Source: Actinomycetospora sp. (GTDB taxonomy: Bacteria; Actinomycetota; Actinomycetes; Mycobacteriales; Pseudonocardiaceae). From it: a DNA stretch of 15,583 bases. Below the pieces are notes generated by a model. The model made no database searches. It saw only the letters and a list, made by a program, of their open reading frames with translations, and had not been told where the DNA came from. The position numbers and the translations under genes were made by a program. Shown one piece after another: positions 13,005 through 15,583 of the stretch (position 1 is the first letter of the stretch; every line of letters starts with the position of its first letter). The stretch is from NCBI GenBank assembly GCA_025925615.1, contig JAICLN010000045.1, positions 1 through 15,583 of the forward strand. The letters are read 5' to 3'.

Positions 13005-14065
13005 GGGCCGGGCACGACGACGAGGGTGCCCTCGACCAGCCCGTCGATGACCTCCACCCCCTCGGGTCCGGTGAGCCCGACGAGGACGGGGCGGAGACGG
13101 ACGCCGTCGGGGCCGCTCACCAGCACCGCCGACGTGGCCCCGGCCGGGCCCAGCGCCGCGACGGGCACGACGAGGACCCCGGCGTGCCGCGCGATGACCA
13201 CGGCGACCTCGGCGGCCGCCCCGATGCGCGCCGTGGGCGGCAGCAGGGTGTCGACGACGAGGCCGTACCGCCCGTCGGGCCCGGGGGCAGGCGCGACGTC
13301 GGCGACCCGGCCCGGCACGTCGAGCCGGTCCGTCGGGGTGCCCTCGGGTCCCGCGCTGTCCACGGTGACCACGACGTCCTGACCGGGCACCACGCTCGCG
13401 ACGTCCCGCGGCGCGAGGCCCGCCGCCACGACGAGCGAGCCGAGGTCGGCGAGGCGCACCGCGGGCGGTGAGGTGGCGGTGACCCGGTCGCCGGGGTGGA
13501 CCGCGACGTCGGTGACCGTGCCGTCCTGGGGTGCGCGCAGCACCGTCGCGGCGAGCGTCCGGTCGGCGTCGGGCACCCCGGCGCGGTCCGTGGCGATCGC
13601 GGCGTCGAGCCGGGCGAGCCAGACCGGGTCGGGCACGGGCACGCGGGCGGCCGCGTCGCGGGCGCGCCGGTCGGCGTCCAGCGTCGCCGCCGCGGCGGCC
13701 GTGCGGGCCCGGGCGGTTCCGTCGTCGAGCGTCGCGAGGACGTCGCCCGCGCGCACCGGCGTGCCGACGCCGACCGCGACGGACTCGACGACGCCGTCGG
13801 CCGCGAAGGCGGGACTCGACGACGAGGCACTGGCGATGCTGCCCGTGGCGTGCACCTCCGCGGTCACGGTCCCGCGCACGACGGGCACGGCGACGACAGG
13901 CGCGACCGCGCCGTCGGCCCCGAGCACGAGCAGCCCGACGACCGCCGTGGCCACGACCAGTGCGAGGGCCCGGAGGACGCGACGTCGCCTGCGGCGGGGC
14001 GGTGGGGGCGGCCCCGCCGTCGCCGCGTTGGTTCCGCCGGCGGTGGCGGTCCCGGCGGAGGGCAC
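12986..14065 (-). CDS. Membrane-fusion (HlyD/MacA-like) protein
   Basis: The 359-aa protein has a cytoplasmic Pro/Arg tail (PPPPPRRRRRR, 19-29), one membrane helix (30-50) and an extracytoplasmic periplasmic-adaptor fold. The first biotinyl-lipoyl half is ADGVVESVAVGVGTPVRAGDVLATLDDG (89-116). A short hairpin region (about 117-175) follows, then the second lipoyl half APQDGTVTDVAVHPGDRV (178-195), and beta-barrel domains (about 205-350). Such adaptors couple ABC or RND-type exporters to export, but no transporter gene is in the window; the partner may be elsewhere. The GTG at 14065 is the first plausible start. It lacks a Shine-Dalgarno sequence and has TACCGT 6 nt upstream. Its 3' end overlaps the lyase-like gene on the opposite strand. 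It could serve export of a glycan or peptide; that is speculation. Confidence 0.87.
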   Translation of the reverse strand: MPSAGTATAGGTNAATAGPPPPPRRRRRRVLRALALVVATAVVGLLVLGADGAVAPVVAVPVVRGTVTAEVHATGSIASASSSSPAFAADGVVESVAVGVGTPVRAGDVLATLDDGTARARTAAAAATLDADRRARDAAARVPVPDPVWLARLDAAIATDRAGVPDADRTLAATVLRAPQDGTVTDVAVHPGDRVTATSPPAVRLADLGSLVVAAGLAPRDVASVVPGQDVVVTVDSAGPEGTPTDRLDVPGRVADVAPAPGPDGRYGLVVDTLLPPTARIGAAAEVAVVIARHAGVLVVPVAALGPAGATSAVLVSGPDGVRLRPVLVGLTGPEGVEVIDGLVEGTLVVVPGPQRTAS

Positions 14066-14071
14066 GTCCGC

Positions 14072-14077
14072 ACGGTA
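14072..14077 (-). promoter_or_regulatory. Putative -10 of a leaderless promoter (membrane-fusion gene)
   Basis: On the minus strand TACCGT ends 6 nt before the GTG at 14065. The hexamer and spacing are the same as at the XRE regulator. No Shine-Dalgarno sequence is seen. Confidence 0.4.
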
Positions 14078-14313
14078 GTGACCGGCACGCCCGGCCCCGG
14101 GCAGGCAGGAACCCGTCGGCGTGTCACCCGATCGGGCGACGAGCGCCCAGGCCGTGGGCGGCTCTCCGCGCCGAGCCGTCGACCCTGCCCGATCGCACGG
14201 TCCGCACGGCCCGCCCCCCGCAGGTGCGACCGCGCCGCCGGACACGTCCCGCATCTGCGGATCACGGCCGCGACCTGCACGAACACGGCCCACCGGCACC
14301 GTCGCGACGCGGT

Positions 14314-14319
14314 TATCGT
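14314..14319 (+). promoter_or_regulatory. Putative -10 of a leaderless moaA promoter
   Basis: TATCGT ends 7 nt before the ATG at 14327 (4 nt before the in-frame GTG at 14324). No Shine-Dalgarno sequence lies between them. The rest of the 261-bp divergent gap from 14066 shows no recognisable riboswitch. Confidence 0.45.
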
Positions 14320-14326
14320 GGCGGTG

Positions 14327-15415
14327 ATGACCATCCTCGACCTCGGCGTCCCGTCCGTGCCGGCGCCCGGCGCGGACCGTGCCGACACCTCGGACCGCCC
14401 CGGCGACGCCCGCCTGGTCGACCGCTTCGGCCGCGTCGCGACGGACCTGCGCGTCTCGCTGACCGACCGCTGCAACCTGCGCTGCACCTACTGCATGCCC
14501 GCCGAGGGCCTGGACTGGATGCCGACCGAGGAGGCGCTCACCGACGACGAGGTCGTGCGCCTCGTCCGGATCGCCGTCGCGGACCTCGGGGTTCGCGAGA
14601 TCCGGTTCACCGGCGGCGAGCCGCTGCTGCGCCGCGGCCTCGAGGACATCGTCGCCGCGACCGCCGCGCTGCCCCAGCGCCCCGAGACCTCGGTGACCAC
14701 CAACGGCCTCGGCCTCACCCGGCGGGCCCGCGGGCTCGCCGCCGCCGGGCTGGACCGCGTGAACGTCTCGCTGGACACGCTGCGCCCGGAACGGTTCGCC
14801 GAGATCACCCGCCGCGACCGGCTGCACGACGTCCTCGACGGCATGGCCGCTGCGCGCGACGCCGGCCTCACCCCGGTCAAGATCAACACCGTGCTCATGC
14901 CGGGACTCAACGACGACGAGGCACCCGACCTGCTGGCCTGGGCGCTCGCGGAGGGCTACGAGCTGCGCATCATCGAGCAGATGCCGCTCGACGCCGGACA
15001 CTCCTGGCAGCGCGACCGCATGATCACCGCCGACCAGGTCCTCGCCTCGCTCTCCGAACGCTTCACCTTGACGCCGGACCCGGCCGAGCGAGGCGGCGCC
15101 CCCGCCGAGCGCTTCCTCGTGCCCGGGTACGTTCGACCCGACGGCGGCCCGGCGCGGGTCGGGATCATCGCCTCGGTGACCCGACCGTTCTGCGGCACCT
15201 GCGACCGGACGCGGCTCACCGCGGACGGCCAGGTCCGCACCTGCCTGTTCGCCCGGACCGAGAACGACCTGCGGGCCCTGCTCCGCGGCGGTGGCACCGA
15301 CGAGGAGATCGCGGACGCCTGGCGCGTCGCGATGTGGGGCAAGAAGGCCGGCCACGGGATCGACGACCCCGGCTTCCTGCAGCCCGACCGACCCATGAGC
15401 GCGATCGGAGGCTAG
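14327..15415 (+). CDS. moaA: GTP 3',8-cyclase (molybdenum cofactor synthesis)
   Basis: The 362-aa radical-SAM enzyme converts GTP to 3',8-cyclo-7,8-dihydro-GTP, the first step of molybdopterin synthesis, together with MoaC. The SAM-binding [4Fe-4S] motif is CNLRCTYC (Cys49, 53, 56), followed by RFTGGEPLLRR (93-103). The second cluster is bound by Cys289, Cys292 and Cys306 in FCGTCDRTRL and VRTCLF. The C-terminus ends in the conserved Gly-Gly (361-362) that enters the active site. The GTG at 14324 is an alternative start. No other moa genes follow in the window. It depends functionally on molybdate delivered by the mod operon about 6.5 kb away, although they are not one transcription unit. Confidence 0.97.
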   Translation: MTILDLGVPSVPAPGADRADTSDRPGDARLVDRFGRVATDLRVSLTDRCNLRCTYCMPAEGLDWMPTEEALTDDEVVRLVRIAVADLGVREIRFTGGEPLLRRGLEDIVAATAALPQRPETSVTTNGLGLTRRARGLAAAGLDRVNVSLDTLRPERFAEITRRDRLHDVLDGMAAARDAGLTPVKINTVLMPGLNDDEAPDLLAWALAEGYELRIIEQMPLDAGHSWQRDRMITADQVLASLSERFTLTPDPAERGGAPAERFLVPGYVRPDGGPARVGIIASVTRPFCGTCDRTRLTADGQVRTCLFARTENDLRALLRGGGTDEEIADAWRVAMWGKKAGHGIDDPGFLQPDRPMSAIGG

Positions 15416-15425
15416 AGCCGGATTG

Positions 15426-15583
15426 ATGGCGTACCGAGTGACCAGCTCCCTGGAGACCCCCATCGGCCGCGTCGGCGCCACCCCCGCCGCCGGCACCGCG
15501 CCCGGGCGCGAAATCGCCCGGGCGAAGGGCGCGGCGGGCACACCCGCCCCAAACCGGGTGGTCCCAGGGGGGGCCCACGGCGC
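15426..15583 (+). CDS. Possible start of a downstream gene, cut by the window edge
   Basis: An ATG at 15426, 10 bp after moaA, opens a frame that runs 52 codons to the edge without a stop (MAYRVTSSLETPIGRVGATP...). Against it: the only GGAGG (15407-15411) is 14 nt away, the peptide matches no family I recognise, a strong hairpin lies inside it (15499-15524), and codons near the edge (ACA, CCA, CCA, GGG-GGG) are unlike its neighbours. It may be intergenic DNA or a low-quality contig end. Confidence 0.25.
   Translation, partial: MAYRVTSSLETPIGRVGATPAAGTAPGREIARAKGAAGTPAPNRVVPGGAHG
15499..15524 (+). terminator. Strong 10-bp GC hairpin after moaA
   Basis: CGCCCGGGCG occurs twice (15499-15508 and 15515-15524) around CGAAAT. 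Each copy is itself palindromic, so they pair as a perfect 10-bp stem with a 6-nt loop. It lies 84 bp after the moaA stop. It is likely a terminator, or a repeated operator pair; no U-tract follows. Confidence 0.45.

Noticed and set aside
14066..14326. Molybdenum-cofactor riboswitch before moaA
   Set aside because: No recognisable aptamer fold could be traced, and the TATCGT hexamer next to the ATG favours a leaderless transcript.
4599..15415. A single molybdenum island linking modABC and moaA
   Set aside because: The genes are functionally related, but about 6.5 kb of unrelated genes on both strands separates them, so they are not one operon.

Overview
The window is very GC-rich (roughly 70-75% by eye). 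It uses GTG starts freely, has strong G/C third-position bias, and carries actinobacterial gene families. It looks like a chromosomal piece of an actinobacterium, plausibly Pseudonocardiales (Pseudonocardia or Actinomycetospora type); the genus is inference. Both ends cut through coding or possibly coding sequence, so it may be a whole draft contig.

Layout. Positions 1-873 (-) hold the N-terminal part of an acyl-CoA synthetase, divergent from an AMP nucleosidase gene (1005-2219, +). Positions 2220-2796 are an intergenic stretch with several inverted and tandem repeats. Next comes a proteolysis module: a ClgR/PopR-type XRE regulator (2797-3228, +) convergent with a coupled pair of clpP genes (4492-3297, -). 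The first ClpP keeps its catalytic triad. The second has Ala where the catalytic Ser should be. The regulator ends in Leu-Ala-Ala, an ssrA-like degron, and a ClgR-box-like site precedes it. The clpP pair is preceded by three 20-bp direct repeats.

Positions 7780-4599 (-) are a molybdate import operon: HTH-Mop regulator, modA, modB, modC. Divergent from it is an ACAD10/11-like acyl-CoA dehydrogenase (7919-9124, +). A LuxR-family protein with a degenerate receiver (9858-9196, -) is divergent from a two-gene secreted cassette (10097-13004, +). The two secreted proteins share a homologous N-terminal module. One then carries a double-psi beta-barrel (expansin/RlpA-like) plus SH3-like domain; the other carries a long Thr/Pro linker plus a polysaccharide-lyase-like jelly roll. 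A membrane-fusion (HlyD/MacA-like) protein lies tail to tail with the cassette (14065-12986, -). moaA (14327-15415, +) starts molybdenum cofactor synthesis, functionally linked to the mod operon.

Two systems deserve attention. The first is the regulator/ClpP module, which has a self-contained feedback logic and a predicted protease-dead partner. The second is the secreted cassette, which appears to pair a wall-loosening fold with a glycan-lyase fold on a duplicated N-terminal module. Several genes lack a Shine-Dalgarno sequence but have a TANNNT hexamer 6-8 nt before the start codon, suggesting leaderless transcripts.
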